Shown here: piece after piece, positions 1 through 8,443 of the stretch
How positions within the stretch are numbered: position 1 is the stretch's first letter
Layout: each line of letters begins with the position of its first letter
Assembly (NCBI GenBank): GCA_964613805.1
Contig: CAZTJF010000010.1
Coordinates: 1 to 64,000 of the forward strand
Length of the DNA: 64,000 nucleotides
Direction: 5' to 3'
From: XYD12-FULL-36-8 sp964613805
GTDB lineage: Bacteria > Bacteroidota > Ignavibacteria > Ignavibacteriales > Ignavibacteriaceae
Notes under the pieces: model-generated
What the model saw: only the letters and a program-made list of their open reading frames with translations
What the model was told of the DNA's origin: nothing
The model's database searches: none
Position numbers and translations under genes: made by a program

Positions 1-53
1 TTTAAATGTTCTTTAAATCTAAATCCCATTTACACAAATTATTTTACAGACTC

Positions 54-1155
54 TTATGCTTTGCTGAACTTTAACAAATAGGATTTAATAAAGCGATTAA
101 TATCTCCATCCATCACACCAAAAACATCAGAGGTTTCTTCGTTAGTTCGGTGATCTTTTACCATATTGTAAGGATGGAAAACATAAGAGCGAATTTGGCT
201 TCCCCATTCAATTTTCATTTTACCTTTTTCAACTTCATCTAATTCCGCTTCAAGCTTTTCTTTTTCTATCTGGTAAAGTTTTGATCGCAATAGCTTAAAT
301 GCGTTAACTTTATTCTGCGATTGTGATCTTTCACTTTGACAGGCAGCAACCACACCTGATGGAATGTGAGTGATTCTTACAGCCGTCTCAACTTTGTTAA
401 CGTTTTGCCCGCCTTTACCACCGGAACGATAAGTATCAATTCTCAGATCAGCCGGATTGATATCAATCTCTATCGTATCATCAATTTCCGGAATAACAAA
501 TACAGAAGCAAAGCTTGTGTGCCTTCTTTTGTTTGAATCAAATGGAGAAATACGCACAAGACGATGAACACCATTTTCAGCTTTTAAATAACCGTAAGCA
601 TATTCACCTCCAACCTCAATTGTTGCAGACTTGATTCCTGCACCTTCACCTTCCAGAATGTCAACCAAAGTCATTTTGTAACCGTTTTGTTCACCCCATC
701 TTAAATACATTCGCATCAACATCTCTGCCCAATCTTGAGATTCAGTACCCCCAGCACCTGAGTGAATTGTCAAAATACAATTAAGCAAATCATCTTTTCC
801 ACTGAGCATATTTTTTAATTCTACATCTTCAATTGCCTGATCTAATGCTTCTAACTCTTTTGCTATCTCATCGAAAAGGGATTCTTCATTTTCACTTTGA
901 GCGAGTAAAATTAATTCCTCCAATGTATTTGCTTTATCGTTTAAATTATTCCAAAGATTAATCCACGTCTCAAGAGATTTAATTTCCTGTAAAAGCTTTT
1001 GTGCAGCTATTTGGTCGTTCCAAAAATTTGGAGCGTTTGTTTGATTTTGTAAAGTAGCGTGTTTTTCTGCCTTTGAATCTACGTCAAAGATAACCTCGTA
1101 GATTGGCGATTCTTATTTTTTGTGCATTAAGTTGTTTTAATTCTTCTTCGTACAT
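54..1155 (-). CDS. prfB: Peptide chain release factor 2 (programmed +1 frameshift)
   Basis: Recognises UGA and UAA stop codons on the ribosome and triggers release of the finished protein. The reading frame is split. A start ATG at 1155, preceded by an AAGGA ribosome binding site, gives 23 codons that end in an in-frame UGA at 1084-1086. Skipping one base (CTT TGA C to CTT GAC) joins it to the long frame ending at 54, for about 366 residues, the usual RF2 length. The long frame holds the stop-codon recognition tripeptide SPF (in RISPFDSN) and the catalytic GGQ motif (SGGKGGQNVNK). The conserved N-terminal helices are recovered only when both pieces are joined, so a start at 923 inside the gene is wrong. 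Confidence 0.96.
1083..1098 (-). promoter_or_regulatory. prfB: RF2 autoregulatory +1 frameshift site
   Basis: Read on the minus strand the site is GAGGT TAT CTT TGA C. It has a Shine-Dalgarno-like GAGG three to four bases before the slippery CTT codon, then UGA and C, closely matching the classic bacterial RF2 frameshift signal. When RF2 is scarce, termination at UGA is slow and the ribosome slips +1 to make the full protein. The stop is codon 24. Confidence 0.93.
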
Positions 1156-1192
1156 TTTAGTCCTTCGATTAAGATAAAGATTAAGAAAAAAT

Positions 1193-1507
1193 TTAGATTT
1201 CTATTTCCATTCTAAGTAACGCTGCTGCGAGAGTTTTACCTTGTGCATCATGTTTAAGCGAAACCGTTCCCCCGCCGCCAAGAGTATCATGCAGCAAAAA
1301 ATTTAATGCACGGATATGCGGCAATTCAAATCGTTCAACTTTTCCAAAACAAATTCCTTTAAAATGCTGCTTAACTTTCTTTGCAGTTAAATGTTTCTGG
1401 ATAATTTTGAATCCTTTATCATCATAAGCAATGATACCGATGTTTGCAGCGTTGCCTTTATCACCGCTTCGCCCATGTGCAATTTTGATGAGCTTTATTT
1501 TTTTCAT
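1193..1507 (-). CDS. AtuA C-terminal-like small subunit
   Basis: A 104-residue protein that matches the C-terminal domain of AtuA-type proteins (acyclic terpene utilisation). The conserved opening is AHGRSGDKGNAANIG, and a later glycine-rich stretch reads DTLGGGGTVS. In many proteobacteria this domain is fused to the DUF1446 domain; here it is its own gene, starting on the base after the stop of the DUF1446 gene, so the two are surely translated together and probably form one enzyme. The precise reaction is not known from sequence. In Pseudomonas the family lies in terpenoid and branched acyl-CoA breakdown, but no such acyl-CoA genes lie beside it here. Confidence 0.8.
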   Translation of the reverse strand: MKKIKLIKIAHGRSGDKGNAANIGIIAYDDKGFKIIQKHLTAKKVKQHFKGICFGKVERFELPHIRALNFLLHDTLGGGGTVSLKHDAQGKTLAAALLRMEIEI

Positions 1508-2875
1508 TTATAACTCCATTATCTCAATTTGTGGAGAAACTAAATTTTTAGGAATTAATGCAGGCCAATAGGCAACTACTTCACTAGGTTTAGGTCTTCC
1601 TCCTGCAAAGCCAGTAACTGCAGGCGGACCAGTTAATATTAGCGGAGCAATTTCTTTTCCAAATGTCTCCACAGAATTATAATCATGAGAACGAACAGCT
1701 ATCCGCAGCATGATTTCATTTATCTTATCTTCAGGCAGCTTAACAGCCAAAGTTTCATGGCATGCATTATATCCGATAAATTCTGTTCTAATCTCATCAA
1801 ATTGGAGATTTAAATTTTTTAATCGCTTTCTTAAAATTTTGTCTGCTGCTTTTGCTTTAGTTAAAGCATCAGGCCATGAATATGTTAAAGTTCCAACAGC
1901 TGAATAACCATCCGCATAAGAGCATGAAACTTTATAAAACTCTGTTGCTTTTTTTCCTTTTACATCAAAAACTTTAACACGGTTTTTACCAAGGTCTTTT
2001 AATTTTATTGATGTAAAATCAGCAACACAGTCCGGAGTAATATATTCTTTAGGATCTCCTATTTCATAAACCAGTTGTTCAGCGACAGTTTCAAAAGATA
2101 CTTTACCGCCTGTGTGTTCATGCTTTGTTATGATTACTTCACCGTTTGGATAAGCTTCCGCAATTGGGAATCCAATCTCAGCAAAATTCTTAATTGATTT
2201 CCAATCGCCTAAAAAATTTCCGCCGGATGATTGAGCACCGCATTCCAAAATATGTCCGGCAACAGTTCCAGCAGAAAGCAAATCAAATTGATTATCTTTC
2301 CAACCAAATTCAGAAATCATGGGAGCAAGTGTTAAGCCGGTATCGGTTGTTCTACCGGTGATTACGATATCTGCACCAAGTTTAAGTGCTTCAACAATTG
2401 GAAAAGCACCGAAATATAAATTAGCACTAAGTATTTTTTCCTTAACTGATACGATTGATTTTCCATCTTCCATATTTAAAAGTTCACAACCGCGAGAGAT
2501 AATTTCGTCAACTCGATTTTTGATATCATCACCGATTACAATTCCGATTTTGAGCTTATCAATCCCAAGTTCCTTTGCAATTTGAATGCATGCCTCAGCA
2601 CAATCTTTGGGATTTACTCCGCCTCCATTAGTAATTATTTTTATTCTTTTTGTTTTAGTGATTGGTAGAATTTTTCTTAGCAGTTCCGGAATATCGCGGG
2701 CATATCCCAATTTAGGATTTTTATTTTTTTGCTTCTGAAGAATTGACATTGTCACTTCAGCAAGGTAATCCATTACAAGATAGTCAATATCACCTTTTGT
2801 TACTTGATGATAAGGTGCATCAATTAAGTCTCCCCAGAATCCCTGACCAGAAGCAATTCTAATATTTTCTTTCAT
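1508..2875 (-). CDS. AtuA family protein (DUF1446)
   Basis: A 455-residue cytoplasmic protein of the DUF1446/AtuA family. Recognisable family blocks are the N-terminal IASGQGFWGD, the ITNGGGVNP stretch near residue 85, TGRTTDTGLTLAP near residue 175, and the C-terminal TGPPAVTGFAGGRPKP. The family acts in acyclic terpenoid or related acyl-CoA metabolism in a few organisms, but the reaction is not firmly assigned. With the adjacent 104-residue gene it makes up one complete AtuA in two pieces. It lies 9 bases downstream of miaA on the same strand, so it may share a transcript with pcm and miaA, though no shared pathway is apparent. Confidence 0.83.
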   Translation of the reverse strand: MKENIRIASGQGFWGDLIDAPYHQVTKGDIDYLVMDYLAEVTMSILQKQKNKNPKLGYARDIPELLRKILPITKTKRIKIITNGGGVNPKDCAEACIQIAKELGIDKLKIGIVIGDDIKNRVDEIISRGCELLNMEDGKSIVSVKEKILSANLYFGAFPIVEALKLGADIVITGRTTDTGLTLAPMISEFGWKDNQFDLLSAGTVAGHILECGAQSSGGNFLGDWKSIKNFAEIGFPIAEAYPNGEVIITKHEHTGGKVSFETVAEQLVYEIGDPKEYITPDCVADFTSIKLKDLGKNRVKVFDVKGKKATEFYKVSCSYADGYSAVGTLTYSWPDALTKAKAADKILRKRLKNLNLQFDEIRTEFIGYNACHETLAVKLPEDKINEIMLRIAVRSHDYNSVETFGKEIAPLILTGPPAVTGFAGGRPKPSEVVAYWPALIPKNLVSPQIEIMEL

Positions 2876-2884
2876 AATTTAATT

Positions 2885-3808
2885 TTATTCATTAAGTGAT
2901 GAAATTATTAGTTCAACATGATGATCAAAATCGCCATATGAATCTACATACAGCCAATTAATTCTTTTATCGGCTTTGAACCATGTTATTTGCCGTTTAG
3001 CAAAATGCCGCGTATTTCTTTTTATTAATTCAATCGCTTTATCTAAGCTAATTTCATTTTCTAAATAGGAAATTATTTCTTTGTATCCAACTGTATTCAA
3101 AGCATTTACCTGCTTATTGCAGCCCATTGCAAGGATTGATTTTACTTCTTCAACTAATCCGTTAGCGATCATGTCATCAACTCTTTTATTAATATTATCA
3201 TAAAGTTTTGTGCGATCCCATTCGAGTCCATATTGCTTAAACGAATAATTATCACTTTTCTTTTGAGTTGAATGAAAATATCCGATAGTTTTACCTGTTA
3301 AATGAAAAACTTCAAGTGCTCGAACAATTCTCTTCCAGTTTTGAGGAATCATTTTATCGGCACTTTCTGGATCATTTTTTTTTAATTCGTTATAAAGAAA
3401 TTCGTTACCATGTTTTTTTCGAAGCTCATACAATTCACTGCGATAACTTTCATTTGTCTCAACTTCATTAATTATTCCATCAATTAGTGCTTTAATGTAA
3501 AGTCCCGAACCGCCAGCTACAATTGGAATTTTACTTTGCTTTAGTAATTTAGATATAATTTTAAAAGCTTCCACTGAAAATTTACTTGCATTAAATTTTT
3601 CATCGGGATTCAAATAATCAATTAAATGATGTCTTACCTTCTTTGCCTGAATCACAGCCGGTTTCGCCGTTCCGATATTGAAGTACTTGTAAACTTGTCT
3701 GCTGTCAGCCGAGATAATTTCAGTTTTTAATTTTGATGCCAGTTCAATTGCTAAAGCTGTTTTGCCGGAACAAGTCGGACCAACAATAACAATTATTTTT
3801 GGTTCCAA
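2885..3808 (-). CDS. miaA: tRNA dimethylallyltransferase
   Basis: Transfers a dimethylallyl group to N6 of A37 in tRNAs reading UNN codons, the first step to ms2i6A. The P-loop GPTCSGKTALA is at residues 10-20, followed by ISADSRQVYKYFNIGTAKP, which holds the catalytic Asp and tRNA contacts, and by the C-terminal RNTRHFAKRQITWF signature. At 307 residues it is a normal length. The start is apparently TTG at 3808, inside the end of pcm (16-base overlap). AAGG lies directly against that TTG, closer than usual, so the exact start is uncertain, but no other plausible start precedes the P-loop. Confidence 0.94.
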   Translation of the reverse strand: MEPKIIVIVGPTCSGKTALAIELASKLKTEIISADSRQVYKYFNIGTAKPAVIQAKKVRHHLIDYLNPDEKFNASKFSVEAFKIISKLLKQSKIPIVAGGSGLYIKALIDGIINEVETNESYRSELYELRKKHGNEFLYNELKKNDPESADKMIPQNWKRIVRALEVFHLTGKTIGYFHSTQKKSDNYSFKQYGLEWDRTKLYDNINKRVDDMIANGLVEEVKSILAMGCNKQVNALNTVGYKEIISYLENEISLDKAIELIKRNTRHFAKRQITWFKADKRINWLYVDSYGDFDHHVELIISSLNE

Positions 3809-4431
3809 CCTTCTTTTCCGATAAGAGGAACAAAAACAAACTCAGGAATATCCAATATTTCAAATTTATCTTCATCAACTTTAGTAACGATTTTAAGTTT
3901 TTGTGATGTTTTATCACCTACGGGTATTACCAATCTTCCCCCAACAGCAAGCTGCTTCATTAATGAAGGCGGTATCAAAGGTGAACCTGCCGTAACTATA
4001 ATTCCATCAAACGGCGAATATTCCTCCCAACCAATTGTGCCATCACCACATTTTGTATTTACACGTATTTCGAGTTTATCAAGCAGATTTCGAGTTCGTT
4101 CATAAATTTCAAATTGTCTTTCGATGCTGTAAACATCTGCTCCCATTCTGTACAAAATTGCCGCTTGATAACCGGAACCGGTTCCTATCTCTAAAATGTT
4201 TGTCCCTGGTTTCACCTTAAGTGCCTGCGTCATGAAAGCTACTGTATAAGGTTGTGAAATTGTTTGTCCATAACCTATAGGAAGAGCAGTATCTTTATAA
4301 GCATGCGGAAGCAGCGCTTTTGGTATAAACTTATGTCTCTCAACATCATTGATGGCTTTTAGAACATAAACATCGAAGATTCCTTTCTCCGAAATTTTAT
4401 CAATTAATTCTTGTCTTTCTTTTTCGTACAT
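3793..4431 (-). CDS. pcm: Protein-L-isoaspartate O-methyltransferase
   Basis: Methylates abnormal L-isoaspartyl residues in aged proteins using S-adenosylmethionine, so starting their repair. The SAM-binding motif I reads LEIGTGSGYQAAIL, followed by the family block VYSIERQFEIYERT, and TAGSPLIPPSLMKQLAVGGRLVIPVG lies near the C-terminus. I chose ATG 4431 because GGAG sits about six bases upstream and the 212-residue product has the usual family length. An in-frame ATG at 4470 has its GGAG about 18 bases away. The 3' end overlaps miaA, which suggests coupled translation. Confidence 0.93.
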   Translation of the reverse strand: MYEKERQELIDKISEKGIFDVYVLKAINDVERHKFIPKALLPHAYKDTALPIGYGQTISQPYTVAFMTQALKVKPGTNILEIGTGSGYQAAILYRMGADVYSIERQFEIYERTRNLLDKLEIRVNTKCGDGTIGWEEYSPFDGIIVTAGSPLIPPSLMKQLAVGGRLVIPVGDKTSQKLKIVTKVDEDKFEILDIPEFVFVPLIGKEGWNQK

Positions 4432-4651
4432 ATTTCTCCAATCTTCTTGCGAAAAATAACAATTCCACATGGTTAATTATCATTCATTCTCCGCAGGAAA
4501 TAAATTTTTCTCCAATGAATTTTATTTTTACAAGATATTGCCTTTTAATGATTTTTTTTATTAGATTTTAAGTGAGACATTTTAATAGGAATCTCAGTTA
4601 CTAAAAATAAATAACTTATTTCATTTCAAAACAAACAAAGGAGTGGGTTCT

Positions 4652-6193
4652 ATGAAGAAAATTCTTGTACTTCTGTTTGCTTGTGCACTTAGCTTACAAG
4701 CACAAAGTTGGTTCTCCGTTTCTTCGGGTTTAACCGGAGATGTATGGGGAATTGATTATGTAGACGCTAGTAATGTTTGGATATGCGCGTCCAATGGTGG
4801 AGTTGCACGTTCAACAGATGGCGGATCGACCTGGGTAGCTGCTGGTAATGCTGGCGAAGGAGCTTATGCAATAGCTGCGATTGATGCAAATACTGCAGTT
4901 GTATCTTTAGGACCATCATCTGGAGATGGAAAGATTATGCGAACCACGAACGGAGGATCAAGCTGGTCACAAGTCTATACTGCTTCTGGCGCTTGGTTCA
5001 ATTTTGTTGATAATGTTTCATCGACTTTGTTATGGGCTCAAAGTGACCCAATTGGTGGAAATTTCCACATTGTTAAATCAACTGATGGCGGAGCTACCTG
5101 GGCTTTAGCTTCGAACCTTCCAGCGCAACCGGCTACTAATGTTTTTGGGGCGAATGGTTCTTTCTATCGGATTGGTAACAATTGCTGGTTTGGAACTGGC
5201 GGTTCTAGTGCAACATTAGCAAATAGAGTTTACAAATCAGTAAACGGACCAGATGGACCATGGACATTCGCAACAACAACAAATCAATATGCTGGTACGT
5301 TAGCTTTTAGTTCTGCATCTGGAGCAGGTTTAGTGGGTTTTTGGTCACAAACTACACTAGTAAATAAAACTACCGATGGCGGTGCTACTTGGACTACACA
5401 AGCTACTGCAATTGGAATAGTCAATGGTTTGGATTATGTACAATCTACTCCTTGGGCTTGGGCAGCAACTTCTACCGGTATTCATAAAACCAGTAATGAT
5501 GGAACAGCATGGACTCAAGACTTGACTGAAGTTAATATGTATGTGGTTAGATTTTTCGGAGATGCAAATGTTGGATTATCTGGTGGTGCTGGTGGAAAAC
5601 TATATAAGAGTGTCCATCCTTCTGTAATTCCAGTTGAATTAACCTCATTCGTTGCATCTGCTTCAAATAAATCAGTTACTCTGCAATGGAGAACTGCCAC
5701 TGAAACTAATAATAGAATTTTTGAAATTGAAAGAAAATCAGAAAACACGAATTTTGTCACGGTTGGCTTTGTAAATGGTCAAGGTACAACTACTCAACCA
5801 CACGAATATACTTATGTTGACAAAAATCTTAATCAAGGCACGTACAATTATCGCTTGAAACAGATTGATTATGATGGACGATTCAGCTACTCAGATGAAG
5901 TAAGTGTAGAAATCGGTATCGAAGCACCAACTTCATTTGAATTATCACAGAATTATCCTAATCCGTTCAATCCTTCTACAACAATCAACTTCAGTTTAGC
6001 GCAGGCAGGAAATGTAAGTCTTGCTGTTTATAATACGCTCGGACAACAGATATCCACTTTAGTTAATGAATTCAAGGATGCCGGATACTATCAGATAAAC
6101 TTTGACGCAGCCGGTTTATCAAGCGGTGTTTATATTTATAAATTAGAAGCTCCAAACTATTCATCAATTAAAAAGATGATTGTAAACAAATAG
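4652..6193 (+). CDS. Secreted beta-propeller protein with type IX sorting domain
   Basis: A 513-residue exported protein. The signal peptide is KKILVLLFACALSLQAQS. Residues about 30-330 carry repeated Ycf48/BNR-like hairpins (STDGGSTW, TTNGGSSW, STDGGATW, TTDGGATW) that predict a beta-propeller. Next comes a fibronectin-like segment opening PVELTSFVASAS, and the last 85 residues are a type IX secretion sorting domain (ELSQNYPNPFNPSTTINFS ... SSGVYIYKLE ... KKMIVNK). The product should cross the outer membrane and stay on the surface or be released; its ligand is unknown. ATG 4652 is preceded by AAGGAG at the right distance; an upstream in-frame GTG is less likely. The next gene is a tandem paralogue. 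Confidence 0.9.
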   Translation: MKKILVLLFACALSLQAQSWFSVSSGLTGDVWGIDYVDASNVWICASNGGVARSTDGGSTWVAAGNAGEGAYAIAAIDANTAVVSLGPSSGDGKIMRTTNGGSSWSQVYTASGAWFNFVDNVSSTLLWAQSDPIGGNFHIVKSTDGGATWALASNLPAQPATNVFGANGSFYRIGNNCWFGTGGSSATLANRVYKSVNGPDGPWTFATTTNQYAGTLAFSSASGAGLVGFWSQTTLVNKTTDGGATWTTQATAIGIVNGLDYVQSTPWAWAATSTGIHKTSNDGTAWTQDLTEVNMYVVRFFGDANVGLSGGAGGKLYKSVHPSVIPVELTSFVASASNKSVTLQWRTATETNNRIFEIERKSENTNFVTVGFVNGQGTTTQPHEYTYVDKNLNQGTYNYRLKQIDYDGRFSYSDEVSVEIGIEAPTSFELSQNYPNPFNPSTTINFSLAQAGNVSLAVYNTLGQQISTLVNEFKDAGYYQINFDAAGLSSGVYIYKLEAPNYSSIKKMIVNK

Positions 6194-6202
6194 TCTTCCT
6201 CG

Positions 6203-6235
6203 ACCAGGGGTCTGAAATATGACTCCTGGTTTTTT
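6203..6235 (+). terminator. Rho-independent terminator
   Basis: ACCAGGGGTC (6203-6212) pairs with GACTCCTGGT (6221-6230) around an 8-base loop, and a run of T follows. It lies 10 bases after the stop of the first propeller gene. Loop and inner stem resemble the terminator after the second propeller gene. Confidence 0.88.
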
Positions 6236-6297
6236 AATCATTCCATTAGAATTTCTTCGGTCCTGCAACAATTCTTTTTTAATTAAACAAAAAAAAT

Positions 6298-6305
6298 TAT
6301 ATTTG
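6298..6305 (+). promoter_or_regulatory. Possible -7 promoter element of the second propeller gene
   Basis: TATATTTG matches the Bacteroidota -7 consensus TAnnTTTG. It lies 57 bases before the ATG and downstream of the previous terminator. I could not find a convincing TTG -33 box at the expected distance, so this is tentative. Confidence 0.4.
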
Positions 6306-6362
6306 ATTAAATTCAATTGGGAATTTCTCTCAAATAATCATTAATTCAATTTGGAGGTTACT

Positions 6363-8036
6363 ATGAAGTTCTATTTCTTCTTTGCATCGTTTCTATTCAC
6401 TGTAGTTTCTTTAACGGCAAAGCCAAAAGAAAATGATAAACTTATTTCTTCAGTAAATAGTAACGTTACTGAAACTGGAACATGGATTGATCAAGCTTCT
6501 GGATTTGCTACTGCATCTCGTGGAATAAATTACATTGATGTTCTTGACGCAAACGTTGTATGGGCAGCAGCATATAATGGACTCAGTCCAACAACTTACA
6601 TTGTAGAATTTACACGCACAACCAATGGAGGCAATTTATGGACTGCATCTGCAATTACTGGTTATGCTTCTGGTTGGGGTACTTCAATGATTAAAGGAGT
6701 CAGTGGTCTAAAAGCTTGGATTCCGGTTTTTAATGCTTCTGCTGGCGGTGGAAGAATACTTGCAACAACTGATGGCGGAGCAAACTGGGTTAATCAATCA
6801 ACTGCTGCATTTACTGCTCCCGCTGGTTTTCCCAATGTAATTCATTTTTGGAATGATAATGATGGATTTTGCATGGGAGATCCTAATGGAGGTTACTTTG
6901 AGATCTATACAACAACTAATGGTGGCACAAATTGGGTACGCGTTCCACAAGCAAATATACCTGCACCAGTTGCGGCAGATGAGTATGGTGTGGTTGGTTA
7001 TTATTCAGTAGTTGGGAACACTGCTTGGTTCTCCACAAATAAAGGGAGAATCTTTAAATCTACGGATAAAGGTCTCAACTGGACAGTTTCAACAACTCCG
7101 ATGGGAAATAATCAATTCAAAATTGTTATGAAAGACGATTTATATGGTATCATTCAAAATCCTTCAACAAGTGCGGCGTACCGAACGACTGACGGGGGGG
7201 TTAATTGGACTCTTCTTTCTGCAACAGGTAATTTTTTCAGCAATGATTATTGTTACGTTCCTGGAACAGTGAATACCTGGGTAAGCACTGGCGCAGCCAC
7301 TGGGTTATCTGGTGCTTCATACAGTACGGATGGTGGATTAACTTGGCTGGATTTTGCAAATACATCAGGAATTCAGTTTCTTAATGTTGACTTTGCAAGC
7401 TCAACAGCAGGCTGGGCTGGTGCTTTCAATCAAAGTCCAACAGAAGGCGGTGTAAAAAAATATATTGGTGATTTAATTCCGGTTGAATTAACCTCATTCA
7501 TCGCATCTGCTTCCAATAACTCTGTTACCCTTCAATGGAGAACTGCTACTGAAACTAATAACAGAATTTTTGAAATTGAAAGAAAATTCCAAAATACCAA
7601 TTTCGTGACCATAGGATTTGTTAACGGTCAAGGTACAACTACTCAAGCTCACGATTACCAATTCGTTGACAATAATCTTATCTCTGGCAATTACAGCTAC
7701 CGGTTAAAACAAATTGATTATGATGGAAGATTCAGCTATTCTGATAACGTCGAAGTTGAGATTTTGGCACCTGTCGTTTTTGAACTTTCACAGAACTATC
7801 CGAATCCATTCAACCCTTCAACAACAATCAATTTCAGTTTAGCACAATCAGGAAATGTTCGTCTTGCAGTTTATAATACACTCGGACAAGAGGTAACCAC
7901 TTTAGTTAATGATTTCAAAGAATCTGGTAATTATCAGGTTAGTTTTGATGCAGTTAATTTATCAAGCGGTGTATATATCTACCAATTGGAAACTCCGAAC
8001 TTTTCATCAATTAAAAAGATGATTGTAAACAAGTAG
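6363..8036 (+). CDS. Secreted beta-propeller protein with type IX sorting domain (paralogue)
   Basis: A 557-residue paralogue of the gene before it. The signal peptide is KFYFFFASFLFTVVSLTA. At least six Ycf48/BNR-like motifs follow (TTNGGNLW, TTDGGANW, TTNGGTNW, STDKGLNW, TTDGGVNW, STDGGLTW), then the same PVELTSF fibronectin-like segment and type IX tail (ELSQNYPNPFNPSTTINFS ... KKMIVNK). The N-terminal propeller has diverged far more than the last 180 residues, which are nearly identical to the neighbour. The start is ATG 6363 after GGAGG; an in-frame TTG lies 12 bases earlier and is not needed. Function unknown; likely a surface adhesin or binding protein. Confidence 0.9.
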   Translation: MKFYFFFASFLFTVVSLTAKPKENDKLISSVNSNVTETGTWIDQASGFATASRGINYIDVLDANVVWAAAYNGLSPTTYIVEFTRTTNGGNLWTASAITGYASGWGTSMIKGVSGLKAWIPVFNASAGGGRILATTDGGANWVNQSTAAFTAPAGFPNVIHFWNDNDGFCMGDPNGGYFEIYTTTNGGTNWVRVPQANIPAPVAADEYGVVGYYSVVGNTAWFSTNKGRIFKSTDKGLNWTVSTTPMGNNQFKIVMKDDLYGIIQNPSTSAAYRTTDGGVNWTLLSATGNFFSNDYCYVPGTVNTWVSTGAATGLSGASYSTDGGLTWLDFANTSGIQFLNVDFASSTAGWAGAFNQSPTEGGVKKYIGDLIPVELTSFIASASNNSVTLQWRTATETNNRIFEIERKFQNTNFVTIGFVNGQGTTTQAHDYQFVDNNLISGNYSYRLKQIDYDGRFSYSDNVEVEILAPVVFELSQNYPNPFNPSTTINFSLAQSGNVRLAVYNTLGQEVTTLVNDFKESGNYQVSFDAVNLSSGVYIYQLETPNFSSIKKMIVNK

Positions 8037-8045
8037 ACATTCTAT

Positions 8046-8081
8046 AAAATGGGAGTTTGAAATACGACTCCCATTTTTTTT
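8046..8081 (+). terminator. Rho-independent terminator
   Basis: AAAATGGGAGT (8046-8056) pairs with ACTCCCATTTT (8067-8077) around a 10-base loop and runs into a T tract. It ends the second propeller gene and separates it from the tRNA transcript. Confidence 0.9.
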
Positions 8082-8091
8082 ATCACATAAA

Positions 8092-8123
8092 TTTGCTTGA
8101 ATAAACGCTTAGAATTATATTTG
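8092..8123 (+). promoter_or_regulatory. Bacteroidota-type promoter for tRNA-Gly/tRNA-Cys
   Basis: TTTG at 8092-8095, a 20-base spacer, then TATATTTG at 8116-8123. This is a full match to the Bacteroidota housekeeping pattern TTTG-N17-23-TAnnTTTG. Transcription would begin near 8130, about 26 bases before the mature tRNA-Gly. Confidence 0.72.
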
Positions 8124-8156
8124 TATAGTTCTTAAGCAATTTGTTGAACTCATTTT

Positions 8157-8229
<73 letters not shown>

Positions 8230-8233
8230 CGAC

Positions 8234-8260
8234 AAATCCACTAATGTGGATTTTATTTTA
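8234..8260 (+). terminator. Hairpin between tRNA genes
   Basis: AAATCCAC (8234-8241) pairs with GTGGATTT (8246-8253) around TAAT, followed by TTATTTTA. It may be a weak terminator or a processing hairpin between tRNA-Gly and tRNA-Cys. The stem is AT-rich at its base and the T run is broken. Confidence 0.5.
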
Positions 8261-8262
8261 TT

Positions 8263-8336
8263 GGCGCTGTACCCAAGCGGTCTAAGGGGAAGGTCTGCAA
8301 AACCTTTATTCGTCGGTTCGAATCCGACCGGCGCCT
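8263..8336 (+). tRNA. tRNA-Cys (GCA)
   Basis: A 74-base cloverleaf: acceptor GGCGCTG pairs with CGGCGCC (one G-T pair), the anticodon loop reads CTGCAAA (anticodon GCA), and the T arm is GTCGG-TTCGAAT-CCGAC. The discriminator is T, as expected for tRNA-Cys. CCA is not encoded. Confidence 0.96.
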
Positions 8337-8443
8337 CTACTCAATTCTTCGTAAAATATCTGTCATCAATAGTTCTAATTGCCAGCATTTTAATAATCCT
8401 CATTTTATTATTTTTGTACTGTCATAAATATTTTTGTTAAAAA

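Noticed and set aside
4432..4470. An upstream start for pcm at 4470
   Set aside because: Poorly spaced ribosome binding site and no family conservation; ATG 4431 is better placed.
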